Shown: one piece after another, positions 8,921 through 17,582 of the stretch
Position numbering within the stretch: position 1 is the first letter of the stretch
Layout of the letters: each line of letters starts with the position of its first letter
Assembly (NCBI RefSeq): GCF_963422335.1
Contig: NZ_OY729424.1
Span: forward strand, 5,518,001 to 5,582,000
Length of the DNA: 64,000 bases
From: an uncultured Roseateles sp.
GTDB taxonomy: Bacteria; Pseudomonadota; Gammaproteobacteria; Burkholderiales; Burkholderiaceae_C
Direction of reading: 5' to 3'
The notes under the pieces: generated by a model
The model's input: the letters and a program-made list of their open reading frames with translations, nothing else
What the model was told of the DNA's origin: nothing
Databases searched by the model: none
Translations under genes and position numbers: made by a program

Positions 8921-9634
8921 CTACCACTCTCTCAGTTTGACCCGCAACCTTGCAATAGACTGACTGTGCAGCTGGCAGACCCGCGACTCCGTGACCTTCA
9001 GCACGGCGGCGATCTCTTTCAGGTTCATGTCGTGCTCGTAGTACATGCTCATCACGTACTGCTCGCGCTCGGGCAGGTTCTTGATCGCATCGACGAGCGC
9101 CTGGCGCATGCGCTGGTCCTGCAGCTGGGCCAGCGGATTGTGGTCGTCGGAGACGACATGGCGATCCAGGTAATCGTCGTCGCCATCGTCGCCCGACATG
9201 TCTTCCAGATAAACCAGCTGGGTGCCGCGCACCTTGCCCAGCAACTCCTGGTACTCGACCAGGCTCAGGCCCATTTCCTTGGCAATCTCGGATTCCTGCG
9301 GCGCACGGCCCAGTTTTTGCTCCAGCTTGTGCACGGCGGTTTCGATCGAACGCTGCTGGCGGCGCGTGCCGCGGCTCATCCAGTCGCCGCCGCGCAGCTC
9401 GTCGAGCATGGCGCCGCGGATGCGCTGGGTGGCAAAAGTCTCGAATTGCACGCCCTGTGCAGCGTCAAAACGCGACAGGGCATCGGTCAAACCAATCATG
9501 CCTACCTGGATCAGGTCGTTGATCTCCACATTGGCGGGCAGCTTGGCAATCATCTGATGTGCCAGGCGCCGCACCAGCGGGCTGTACTGCTTGATCATCG
9601 AATTGATGTCCAGTTGGCCTTTGGCGGTGTACAT
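8921..9634 (-). CDS. fliA: Flagellar sigma factor FliA (sigma-28)
   Basis: About 237 residues. Region 2 contains the core-binding and -10 recognition segment (DLIQVGMIGLTDAL, FETFATQRIRGAMLDELR). Region 3 follows, and region 4 ends with the helix-turn-helix LKEIAAVLKVTESRVCQLHSQ. The protein directs RNA polymerase to late flagellar and chemotaxis promoters. I chose the ATG at 9634 because GGAG lies six bases upstream and MYTAKG aligns with the LYTAEG start of enterobacterial FliA. An ATG at 9649, directly after the flhG stop, is possible. It follows flhB-flhA-flhF-flhG in one operon. Three sigma-28-like promoters are present in the window. Confidence 0.95.
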   Translation of the reverse strand: MYTAKGQLDINSMIKQYSPLVRRLAHQMIAKLPANVEINDLIQVGMIGLTDALSRFDAAQGVQFETFATQRIRGAMLDELRGGDWMSRGTRRQQRSIETAVHKLEQKLGRAPQESEIAKEMGLSLVEYQELLGKVRGTQLVYLEDMSGDDGDDDYLDRHVVSDDHNPLAQLQDQRMRQALVDAIKNLPEREQYVMSMYYEHDMNLKEIAAVLKVTESRVCQLHSQSIARLRVKLREW

Positions 9635-9649
9635 GCTCTGCTCCAACAT

Positions 9650-10456
9650 TCAATTTGCGGCCATACCGGCATCTTGCCACGGACGGAGCAGCCCACGCAA
9701 AGGCATGGCGTCGGCGGGTGCGTCGAGGGCGGCGCCGGGCGGCGCGGCCATCAATAGTTCACGCGCCAGGTGCCGCAGTTCGGCGGACGGCCGCTCGTCG
9801 GGCGGAGCAATCGGGTCAATCGCCGCCCAGTCGCGCAGCACGGCGCCCAGGAAGCTGTCGGCGCAGGTCGTCATCTGCTGGGCAATGCGCTCGACCCGCG
9901 GCGAGTGCTCATCGGCGCCCAGCAGCAGGCTGTGGACCATCAGGCCGGCGCGCTGGGTCAGCAGTTTCATGCCGGCATAGGCATGGGTCACGCTGCTCGG
10001 ATGATCGTCGGCCAGCAGCACCGGGCGCACCTCGCGGCGGGCGACGACGCGGCACAGCTCGGCCGCACTGGCGTGCAGGAGCACCACATCGGCCTGCGGT
10101 GCGGCCTCTATCACAGCGTTGAGCATCTCGGCCGCCGAGCCATGCGAGTTGATGAAACGCATCGGCAGGCCACGCGCGGCCAGGTAGGACACCTTGTCGG
10201 ACAGCAGTTCGACGCAGGCACCCAGGTCCACCGCGGAGATTTCGTCCGGCGCCGGCGAGTTCTCTCCGGCGTCCACCACCAGCGTGTGCAGGCCCAGCTC
10301 GGCAAAGGCGGCGCACAGGCGCTCCAGCAGCACCCCGCCGAAGGCGACGTGTGGGTTGCTGACCACGGGCACGAAACGCACGCGCGAGGCCGAGAACAGC
10401 CGGCGCAGTCCATCGGCCTGGTCTTGCGGAGCGGGTGCTGCGAAGGGGTTGTGCAT
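9650..10456 (-). CDS. flhG: FlhG/FleN-like MinD-family protein, P-loop degenerate
   Basis: About 268 residues, starting MHNPFAAP. Its place directly after flhF and its overall MinD/ParA-like pattern of alternating hydrophobic strands support FlhG, the protein that limits flagellar number and antagonises FlhF. The sequence where the deviant Walker A (KGGVGKT) should be reads SNPHVAFGGVLLERL, without the catalytic lysines. The usual D-x-G Walker B region is replaced by VVLLHAS. ATP binding is therefore doubtful. The frame remains open upstream to a TTG at 10531, but the ATG at 10456 is more likely. The assignment rests on synteny more than on motifs. Confidence 0.7.
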   Translation of the reverse strand: MHNPFAAPAPQDQADGLRRLFSASRVRFVPVVSNPHVAFGGVLLERLCAAFAELGLHTLVVDAGENSPAPDEISAVDLGACVELLSDKVSYLAARGLPMRFINSHGSAAEMLNAVIEAAPQADVVLLHASAAELCRVVARREVRPVLLADDHPSSVTHAYAGMKLLTQRAGLMVHSLLLGADEHSPRVERIAQQMTTCADSFLGAVLRDWAAIDPIAPPDERPSAELRHLARELLMAAPPGAALDAPADAMPLRGLLRPWQDAGMAAN

Positions 10457-10508
10457 GAGGCGCTTGTTGAGGTCTTGTTCTGTTTGAAAGCGGGCTGGGC
10501 GTCTTGAA

Positions 10509-12152
10509 TCAGACGTGCAGACCGGCTGCAAGCGCGGCGCTGCTCACGGGGGCGCCGGCAAAGATCAGGTTCACATCGGAGGCATCGACCCGCCAGGCGC
10601 TGGCGCCGCCGCCACGCAGCGCCCGCTGTATCAGCGCATGGGCCGACAGGCGGTGCCAGTCTTCCGGCACGCGCTGACCATTGGCCACGCCGACGACGCG
10701 CAGGCGGTGGCGTATCAAGGTGTCCAGCGCCGGGCCCAGCTTCACGGCCTCGTCGATCTTGGACAGCACCACGCCCTGGCATTCGCTGGCGCGCCAGGAC
10801 AGCACCACGTCTTCAATCGTCTCGCCCTGGGCCGAGGCATTGACGACCAGCAGCTTGCGAATGCTCGGATGGGCCAGCATGTCCAGCAGCTCGCGGGTGC
10901 GGCTGTCGCGCTGGGCCATGCCTGCGGTGTCGATCAAAATCATCTTCTTGGCCGACAGCAGCTCCAGCAGGTCTTCCAGCGAAGCGCGGTCATGCGCAGT
11001 GTGCACCGGCACGCCAAGGATGCGGCCGTAGGCGCGCAGCTGCTCGTGGGCGCCGACGCGGTAGGCATCCAGGGTGATCAGGCCCAGCTGGCCGGCACCG
11101 TGGCGGGTGGCGAAATTGGCAGCGATCTTGGCCGTGGTCGTGGTCTTGCCCACGCCGGTGGAGCCGATCAGCGCAAACACGCCGGCCTGCTCTTCCAGGG
11201 CCGGGCCGGCCTCGTCGGTGAGCAGATTGTGTTGCAGCACCTGGGTGGCCCAGACCGATTCGTCGGCATTGCTGTTCTGCAGGTCGACCGGAAAACCCTC
11301 GACCAGCTTGCGCGTCAGCGCCGGCGAGAAGCCGCCTTCCAGCAAGCGCTGGGTCAGGCGGGCTTGCGCCGGCTGGCGCTGCAGCTTTTCCATGAAGGCC
11401 AGCGCACCGAAACGCTCCTCGATCAGACCCTTCATCGAGCGCAGCTCGTTCATCATGTCCTGCTGATCGCGCTTGGCCGAGCCGGGGGCCATATCGGCCA
11501 GGGTCGGGGTTTCGCGCAGGCGGGTCTGCACGCGGATCTCGTCGCGCAGCACCGGCGGCGCGCGACGGGCCGCCGAGGCCACGGCCGGAGCACTGCCACG
11601 GACGGGGGGATGTTCCTGCTGCACGGCCGGCGCGCTGACCGGGCGCAGCGGGCGCACGGTGCTGGGCAGGGCCGGTGCAGGGGCCGGACCGGGGTCGGGC
11701 TGGGCATTCAGCTCGGCCTGGCGGCGCTTGAGCATGCGCTCGCGCACATAGTCCTGGAATGACAGCGTGCTCATCGCCAAGGTCTGGACATCGTCGGCCA
11801 CGTCCTGGTCCAGCACCGGCTCGCTGCGCTGGGCCGCGGGCCGTGCCTGCTGCGGGGCGCCGGCCTGCTGGCGTAGCGTGCGTTGCTGCGGCTTGTCGGC
11901 GATGGCGGCTGCGGCACGGGCCTGCAGGCTGCCGCGGGGTGCGTTGCCGGCGGAGATATTCGGGGCATTGCCGCTGGGCGCTGTGGCCGAGAAGCGTTCG
12001 ATCTGCTGCACGCTCTCCGGCGCCATGGCCAGCACCTCGACGCCCTCGGCGCAGGGCTTGGTGGACAGCACGACGGCGTCATCGCCGAAGGCCTGACGCA
12101 CCAGCGTCAGGGCGTCGCGGGATGTGCGGGCGGTAAAGCGTTTGACGTTCAT
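10509..12152 (-). CDS. flhF: Flagellar biosynthesis GTPase FlhF
   Basis: 547 residues. The N-terminus MNVKRFTARTSRDAL is typical of FlhF. A low-complexity, Pro/Ala/Arg-rich B domain follows, and then the SRP-type NG GTPase with GSTGVGKTTTTAK near residue 330, LDAYRVGAHEQL, DTAGM and the guanine-specifying region LSKIDEA. FlhF is an SRP-like GTPase that places the new flagellum at the pole and helps recruit FliF. All GTPase motifs look intact, in contrast to its FlhG neighbour. The start overlaps the flhA stop by ATGA, so the two are translationally coupled. Confidence 0.96.
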   Translation of the reverse strand: MNVKRFTARTSRDALTLVRQAFGDDAVVLSTKPCAEGVEVLAMAPESVQQIERFSATAPSGNAPNISAGNAPRGSLQARAAAAIADKPQQRTLRQQAGAPQQARPAAQRSEPVLDQDVADDVQTLAMSTLSFQDYVRERMLKRRQAELNAQPDPGPAPAPALPSTVRPLRPVSAPAVQQEHPPVRGSAPAVASAARRAPPVLRDEIRVQTRLRETPTLADMAPGSAKRDQQDMMNELRSMKGLIEERFGALAFMEKLQRQPAQARLTQRLLEGGFSPALTRKLVEGFPVDLQNSNADESVWATQVLQHNLLTDEAGPALEEQAGVFALIGSTGVGKTTTTAKIAANFATRHGAGQLGLITLDAYRVGAHEQLRAYGRILGVPVHTAHDRASLEDLLELLSAKKMILIDTAGMAQRDSRTRELLDMLAHPSIRKLLVVNASAQGETIEDVVLSWRASECQGVVLSKIDEAVKLGPALDTLIRHRLRVVGVANGQRVPEDWHRLSAHALIQRALRGGGASAWRVDASDVNLIFAGAPVSSAALAAGLHV

Positions 12153-14236
12153 GCCGTGCCTCCAATGATCGAGCCGATCCGGATGGAATGGGTTTCAGGA
12201 ATTTCGCTGTGCGCCAGCACCTTCAGGCGGGGTGCGGCGCGCTTGAGCAGTCGGGCCATCGGCGCGCGGATCGCGTCGGGCACCAGCAGGCAGGCCGGCA
12301 CGCCCAGGTCTTCCTGGTGCTTGGCGGTGTCGGCGGCGGAGCGGGCCAGGGTGTCGGCGACGCCGGGGTCCAGGGCCGCGCCGTGCGGCGAGTTCAGGGC
12401 CTGGGTCACCAGGCGTTCGAGTTCGGGGTCCAGCGCAATCACGTCCAACTCCTTCACCGGGCCGTAGATCTGCTGCACGATGGCCGGGGCCAGATGCGTG
12501 CGGATGCGGCTGGCCAGTTCGTTCGGGTCGGTCACCGTCGGGGCGTACTCGGCCAGGCAGTCGATGATGGAGCGCATGTCGCGGATGTTCACGCCCTCTT
12601 CCAGCAGCAGCTGCAGCACTCTTTGCACGGTGGCGATGCCTATCATCTTGGGAATCACGTCTTCGATCAGTTGAGGGGCCAGCTTGGTCATGTGCTCGAC
12701 CAGCGCCTGGGTCTCGACGCGGCCCAACAGCTTGGCCGCCTGCACTTGCATCAAGTGTGAGAGATGGGTGGCCACCACGGTCGAGCAATCAACAACCGTA
12801 AATCCGGCCATTTGCGCCACCTCGCGCTGGCGGTCTTCAATCCACACCGCCGGCAGGCCGAAGGCAGGGTCGGTGGTGCGGGTGCCTATCAGCTGCTGGC
12901 TGGCGTGTCCCGGGTTGATGGCCAGCCACATGCCCGGGAAGGCCTCGCCCTCGCCCACCACGGCGCCACGCAGGGTGATGCGGTAGGCGCTGGGCTTGAG
13001 TTCGAGGTTGTCGCGGATATGCACCGGCGGTGGCAGGAAGCCGACCTCCTGGGCAAACTTGCGGCGCACGCCCTTGATGCGGCTGAGCAGATCGCCCTCG
13101 CGCGCCTTCTCGACCAGGGTGATCAGGCGGTAGCCGACCTCCAGGCCCAGGGTATCGACCGGCACCAGATCGTCCCAGCTGGCATCGACATTGGCCTCGG
13201 CCGGTGCCACGGCCGTGACCTTGGGCTTTTGCGCGGCCAGGATGTGGCGCTGCTTCATCAGCCAGGCCAGGTAGCCGAAGCCGCCTGCGATCATCAGGAA
13301 CACCAGGTGCGGCATGCCCGGGATGATGCCCAGCAGGCCGACGATGCCGGCCGTGATGGCCAGCGACTGCGGCGAGTTGAAGACCTGCTGAGCGATCTGC
13401 GCGCCGACGTTCTTGTCCTTGCCGACGCGGGACACCACCATCGCCGCGGCGACCGAGATCAGCAGCGCCGGGATCTGCGCCACCAGCGCGTCACCGACGG
13501 CCAGCAGGATGTAGGAGTTGGCCGCCTGACCGGCCGACAGCCCGTGCTGGGCCACGCCGATGATGAAGCCGCCGATGATGTTGATGAACAGTATCAGGAT
13601 GCCGGCCACGGCATCGCCGCGCACGAACTTGCTGGCACCGTCCATCGAACCGAAGAATTCCGCTTCCTCGCCGACCTCGGCGCGGCGGCGCTTGGCCTCC
13701 TTCTCGTCGATCAGGCCGGCATTCAGGTCGGCGTCGATGGCCATCTGCTTGCCGGGCATCGCGTCCAGGGCGAAGCGCGCGCCAACCTCGGCGATGCGTT
13801 CCGCACCCTTGGTGACGACGATGAAGTTGATCACCACCAGGATGCCGAAGACGATCAGGCCGACAGCGAAGTTGCCACCGATCAGGAAGTGACCGAACGA
13901 CTCGATCACCTTGCCGGCGGCGCCGGTGCCGGTGTGGCCTTCGAGCAGCACGACGCGGCTGGAGGCCACGTTCAGCGACAGCCGCATCAGGGTGGTCAAG
14001 AGCAGCACGGCCGGGAAGGCGGCGAAGTCCAGCGGCTTGAGCATGTGGGCGGCCACCATCATCACCATCACCGCCATCGCGATATTGAAGGTGAACAGCA
14101 GATCTAGCGCGAACGGTGGCAGCGGCAGCACCATCATCGCCAGAATCATGATGATGGCCAGCGGCGTGCCCAGCGAGCGCAAGAGCGCGGCGCGCGGGCC
14201 CAGCATGGCTTGAATCTGCTGCATCAGGCCATTCAT
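12149..14236 (-). CDS. flhA: Flagellar export gate protein FlhA
   Basis: 695 residues, the normal FlhA length. The N-terminal half has about eight hydrophobic segments and the conserved FHIPEP-type cytoplasmic loop region (GAERIAEVGARFALDAMPGK, split by nearby acidic helices). The C-terminal half is the cytosolic ring that docks export chaperones, with GLEVGYRLI and a conserved HLSHLMQ stretch. FlhA forms the nonameric export gate energised by the proton motive force. It overlaps flhB (ATGA at 14233-14236) and flhF (12149-12152), giving a tightly coupled flhBAF unit. Confidence 0.97.
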   Translation of the reverse strand: MNGLMQQIQAMLGPRAALLRSLGTPLAIIMILAMMVLPLPPFALDLLFTFNIAMAVMVMMVAAHMLKPLDFAAFPAVLLLTTLMRLSLNVASSRVVLLEGHTGTGAAGKVIESFGHFLIGGNFAVGLIVFGILVVINFIVVTKGAERIAEVGARFALDAMPGKQMAIDADLNAGLIDEKEAKRRRAEVGEEAEFFGSMDGASKFVRGDAVAGILILFINIIGGFIIGVAQHGLSAGQAANSYILLAVGDALVAQIPALLISVAAAMVVSRVGKDKNVGAQIAQQVFNSPQSLAITAGIVGLLGIIPGMPHLVFLMIAGGFGYLAWLMKQRHILAAQKPKVTAVAPAEANVDASWDDLVPVDTLGLEVGYRLITLVEKAREGDLLSRIKGVRRKFAQEVGFLPPPVHIRDNLELKPSAYRITLRGAVVGEGEAFPGMWLAINPGHASQQLIGTRTTDPAFGLPAVWIEDRQREVAQMAGFTVVDCSTVVATHLSHLMQVQAAKLLGRVETQALVEHMTKLAPQLIEDVIPKMIGIATVQRVLQLLLEEGVNIRDMRSIIDCLAEYAPTVTDPNELASRIRTHLAPAIVQQIYGPVKELDVIALDPELERLVTQALNSPHGAALDPGVADTLARSAADTAKHQEDLGVPACLLVPDAIRAPMARLLKRAAPRLKVLAHSEIPETHSIRIGSIIGGTA

Positions 14237-15420
14237 GCGTCAGTCTCCGGATCGGCTTTTGCGGATTCAGCGGCGGCCTTGGCCGCCTTGTGATGGGGAT
14301 CGAGCTCGACCGGCACATCCGGTTGCGGCTGCTGCTCGGGCATCGGTGCCCTGCCGGCCATGGCGGCGCGCAACTGATAGACATAGGCCAGCACCTGGGC
14401 CACGGCAGCGAACAGGGCGGCCGGGATCTCCTTGTCCACCTCGGAATGCGCATACAGGGCCCGGGCCAGCATCGGGGACTGCAGCACCGGCACCTTGGAC
14501 TCCTTGGCCAGGTCGCGTATCTTCATCGCCATCAGGTCGGCGCCCTTGGCGACAACGCGGGGCGCGCCCATCGCGGTTTCGTCGTACTTCAGGGCCACGG
14601 CATAGTGGGTCGGGTTCATCACCACCAGGTCGGCCTTGGGCACGGCGGCCAGCATGCGGTGCTTGGCCATCTCGCGCATGCGCTGGCGCATGCGGCCCTT
14701 GACCTCGGCATTGCCTTCGGCCTCCTTGTATTCCTGCTTGGCCTCTTCGCGTGTCATCTTCAGCCGGCGCAGGTGCAGGGCGCGCTGCAGCGGCACGTCG
14801 ATGGCGGCAAACAGGGCCAGCGCAATCACCAGCAGCAGCAGGCCGGCCGACAGCAGCTCGCCGGCATAGCCGATCGCATTGGGCAGGGGCACGGCCATCA
14901 TGCCGACATAGTTGGCCATGCGGTCCTTCAGCACCAGGGTGCCGATGGCGCCCAGGATCAGGGCCAGCAGGCTGGACTTCAGCGCGTCGCTGGCATGCTG
15001 CCAGCTGAACAGCCGGCCGATGCCGGCCAAGGGGCTGACGCGTTCGAATTTCGGGGTGACCGGCTGCAAGGTCCAGACCATGCCGCCGGCGGCCACGGCG
15101 CTGGCCAGCGCCACCAGGGCCATGACGATGCCCATCGGCGCCACCACCAGCACCAGCTTGAAGGTCAGATCGGACAGCACTTCGCCCATCTGCGCCGGGC
15201 TGGACAGGGCCGTGAGGTTGAAGCGCAGCGCCTGGGCCAGCATCTGCTTGAGCCAGTCCACCAGCATCGGTGCCAGCACCACCAGCAAAGCCCCGCCCGC
15301 CCCCATCGCCGTGAAGTGGCCCAGGTCGCGTGAACGCGCAACCTGGCCGTCGTCACGCGCCTTCTTCAGCTTCTTGGCTGAGGCGGGTAAGTTGCGGTCT
15401 TGTGCGTTTTGGTCGGCCAT
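14233..15420 (-). CDS. flhB: Flagellar export switch protein FlhB
   Basis: 395 residues. Four transmembrane segments lie between about residues 35 and 210. The cytoplasmic domain carries the autocleavage site N269-P270-T271-H272, which switches substrate specificity from rod/hook to filament. The C-terminal tail (about residues 355-395) is rich in Pro, Glu and Ala. It is the first gene of flhB-flhA-flhF-flhG-fliA-mcp. The upstream 150 bases hold the cheZ terminator and a region that should contain the promoter. I could not fix a convincing -35/-10 pair there. Confidence 0.97.
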   Translation of the reverse strand: MADQNAQDRNLPASAKKLKKARDDGQVARSRDLGHFTAMGAGGALLVVLAPMLVDWLKQMLAQALRFNLTALSSPAQMGEVLSDLTFKLVLVVAPMGIVMALVALASAVAAGGMVWTLQPVTPKFERVSPLAGIGRLFSWQHASDALKSSLLALILGAIGTLVLKDRMANYVGMMAVPLPNAIGYAGELLSAGLLLLVIALALFAAIDVPLQRALHLRRLKMTREEAKQEYKEAEGNAEVKGRMRQRMREMAKHRMLAAVPKADLVVMNPTHYAVALKYDETAMGAPRVVAKGADLMAMKIRDLAKESKVPVLQSPMLARALYAHSEVDKEIPAALFAAVAQVLAYVYQLRAAMAGRAPMPEQQPQPDVPVELDPHHKAAKAAAESAKADPETDA

Positions 15421-15531
15421 GGGGAAACAAGTTGACGGTCATCGTCATTGTTTCCGCTGGGCCCCAAAACTTAAGCCGGATAAGGGGGGTGATTCCGGCG
15501 GTAGTTTCAGCCGGTGATCACGTGAAATGCG

Positions 15532-15555
15532 AAACGGCGACCAAGGTCGCCGTTT
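15532..15555 (-). terminator. Hairpin terminator downstream of cheZ
   Basis: A perfect 11-bp inverted repeat, AAACGGCGACC / GGTCGCCGTTT, with two unpaired bases lies 17 bases past the cheZ stop. The arms end in T residues on the transcribed side. It would end the motA-motB-cheY-cheZ transcript before flhB. The T-run is short (TTTCG), so efficiency is uncertain. Confidence 0.65.
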
Positions 15556-15572
15556 GCTGAAGTCGCTGCGCG

Positions 15573-16199
15573 TCAGAAGCCCAGGCTTGCCAAGAGGTCG
15601 TCCACCTCGGACTGGTCCTTGACCACGTCGGTGCGGCCCTCGTGCACGACCACCGGGCCCTGCAAGACCATCTCCACCTTGTGCGCCTGTTCGGGCGGCA
15701 CGGCCTGCACCAGCAGCTTGACCAGGCTGTCTTCCAGATCGCCGGCCAGCTTGACCACACGGGCCACGACCTGGCCGGTCAGGTCATGGAAGTCCTGGGC
15801 CATCATGATGTCGGTCAGGTGCTGATCGATCGCGGCGGTACGCGCCTCGACCTCGGCGACGAAATTGAATACCGAGCCAGAGGCCACGGCCTTGACCGGA
15901 TCGGCCAGGATGGCGGCGGCCATGGCGCGGGTCTGCTCGGAGATGCGCCCGTGCTCGGACTTGGCCAGGTCGACGGAATTGAGCACCTTCTCGGCCGCCT
16001 CGCCGGTCTTCTTGGCGATGTAGCTCAGGCGGCTGCGCGCGTCGGGCAGGCCTTCGGTGGCCTCCTGCAGCTTGGGCATCACACCCAGATGCTGCAAGGT
16101 ATCGTGCAATTGCCGGGTGATGTGGCCGAGTTGATTGAAGACCTCGGGCGAGGCCTGGGCGGCCATGGTGGGCGCCAGGCTGGCTATGGTGTCGGCCAT
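15573..16199 (-). CDS. cheZ: CheY-P phosphatase CheZ
   Basis: 208 residues, close to the usual length. The long helical hairpin carries the catalytic segment MMAQDFHDLTGQ with D139 and Q143, matching the Asp and Gln that position Mg and water for CheY-P dephosphorylation in the enterobacterial enzyme. The C-terminus SEVDDLLASLGF matches the CheY-binding peptide. It follows cheY by 13 bases in the motA-motB-cheY-cheZ operon. Confidence 0.96.
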   Translation of the reverse strand: MADTIASLAPTMAAQASPEVFNQLGHITRQLHDTLQHLGVMPKLQEATEGLPDARSRLSYIAKKTGEAAEKVLNSVDLAKSEHGRISEQTRAMAAAILADPVKAVASGSVFNFVAEVEARTAAIDQHLTDIMMAQDFHDLTGQVVARVVKLAGDLEDSLVKLLVQAVPPEQAHKVEMVLQGPVVVHEGRTDVVKDQSEVDDLLASLGF

Positions 16200-16212
16200 G
16201 GAGATCTCCGGT

Positions 16213-16605
16213 TCAAGCGGCCGCAGCCAGCTTTTGCATGATTTTCTGGACCTTCTCTTCCAAAGTCGCTTTGGTGAAAGGCTTGACGATGTAGCCGGCC
16301 GCGCCGGACTGGGCCGCCAGCACGATGTCTTCCTTTCGCGCTTCGGCCGTCACCATCAGCACCGGAATGTGCTTCAGCGAGGCATCTTCCTTGACCGCCT
16401 TGAGCAGGTCAAAGCCGTTCATGTTCGGCATATTGATGTCGCTGACGACAAAGTCGTACTTGGTCTGCTTGAGCATGCCCAATGCGACGGCGCCGTCTTC
16501 CGCCTCGTCCGCATTGTTGTAGCCGATCTCCTTCAGCAACCCGCGCACGATGCGGCGCATGGTCGAGAAGTCATCGACGATCAGAAATTTCATATCGGTG
16601 CTCAT
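16213..16605 (-). CDS. cheY: Chemotaxis response regulator CheY (motor-binding type)
   Basis: 130 residues, a single receiver domain. The acidic pair is D11-D12, phospho-acceptor D56 lies in VVSDINMPNMNG, the switch Thr is in VTAEA and the conserved Lys in VKPF. The opening MKFLIVDDFSTMRRIVRGLL is very close to the enterobacterial motor-binding CheY. GAGGAA precedes the start. It sits between motB and cheZ, so it is the best candidate for the CheY that switches the FliM/FliN ring. A second CheY lies at 46537. Confidence 0.96.
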   Translation of the reverse strand: MSTDMKFLIVDDFSTMRRIVRGLLKEIGYNNADEAEDGAVALGMLKQTKYDFVVSDINMPNMNGFDLLKAVKEDASLKHIPVLMVTAEARKEDIVLAAQSGAAGYIVKPFTKATLEEKVQKIMQKLAAAA

Positions 16606-16631
16606 GGCATTCCTCGAATCTGCTTGAGGCC

Positions 16632-17573
16632 TTATCGGATGGGAGGCGCCAAACTTGAGGCACCTCCCGCTGGCGAATCGGGATTGGTTTGCACCTCCTC
16701 CGCTTCCGGCTTGAAAACCGAGTCTTCCGCATCTCGGGTCATCACAATAATACTGATGCGGCGGTTGCTCGGGCTCAATGGATCTTCTTTATTGAACAGG
16801 GTGCTGGACGCAAGGCCCTGCACCCGCAATGTACGGTCTTCGGGCAGGCCTCCGATGATCATTTCGCGTCGGGAGGCATTGGCCCGGTCGGCGGACAACT
16901 CCCAGTTGCTGTAGCCACGATCGCCGCCCGGGAACGGCGTTGCGTCGGTGTGCCCCTCCAAGGTGAGCCGGTTGGGCACCTCGGCCAGTACCTGGCCCAG
17001 GGCCCGCAGCAGCTCACGCATATAAGGTTTGACCAAAGCGCTGCCGCTGTCAAACATCGGGCGGTTGTTTTCATCGACGATCTGGATGCGCAGGCCGTCA
17101 CGCGTCATGTCCAGCCGGATCTGGTTGCCCATCGAGGCCAGCTTGGGGTTGTTGGCCACCACCTCCTCGACCTTCTCCATCAGCTGCTCCAGGCGCGCAA
17201 CCTCGGCCCGCTTCTGCTGGGCCTTCAAGGCCTGCAGATTGATGTGGTGCTTGGGCGCCTCGACATCGCCGCGCTTGACCTGGCCGGCACTGCGCGTCAG
17301 GTCCTCGCCACCGCCCTTGAGCACATGGGAAGAGTCGCCCGAGCCGGAGCCGCCCATCAGCGACACCTTCAGCGGCGAGGCGAAATAGTCGGCAATGCCC
17401 TTCTTGTCGCCCTCGGTGGTCGAGCCCAGCAGCCACATCAGCAGAAAGAAGGCCATCATCGCGGTCACGAAGTCGGCATAGGCAATCTTCCAGGCGCCGC
17501 CATGGGCAGCATGGCCGCCCTTCTTGATCTTTTTGACAATGATCGGCTGAAGTTTTTTGGCGTCACCGGCCAT
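16632..17573 (-). CDS. motB: Flagellar stator protein MotB
   Basis: 313 residues. A short basic N-terminus is followed by one transmembrane helix starting AYADFVTAMMAFFLLMW, in which D34 is the proton-accepting residue. A plug and linker region comes next, and then an OmpA-type peptidoglycan-binding domain (LEGHTDATPF, NWELSADRAN). MotB anchors the stator to the cell wall. It starts 9 bases after motA. The proton-type TM sequence suggests an H+ rather than Na+ motor, which is inference from the MotB class. Confidence 0.96.
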   Translation of the reverse strand: MAGDAKKLQPIIVKKIKKGGHAAHGGAWKIAYADFVTAMMAFFLLMWLLGSTTEGDKKGIADYFASPLKVSLMGGSGSGDSSHVLKGGGEDLTRSAGQVKRGDVEAPKHHINLQALKAQQKRAEVARLEQLMEKVEEVVANNPKLASMGNQIRLDMTRDGLRIQIVDENNRPMFDSGSALVKPYMRELLRALGQVLAEVPNRLTLEGHTDATPFPGGDRGYSNWELSADRANASRREMIIGGLPEDRTLRVQGLASSTLFNKEDPLSPSNRRISIIVMTRDAEDSVFKPEAEEVQTNPDSPAGGASSLAPPIR

Positions 17574-17582
17574 GGCTCAGCC

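Noticed and set aside
15448..15474. Sigma-28-like promoter before flhB (TTAAGTTT-N11-GGAAACAA)
   Set aside because: The -35 matches well, but the -10 matches only 4 of 8 positions, and flhB is expected to be an early, FlhDC-dependent gene.
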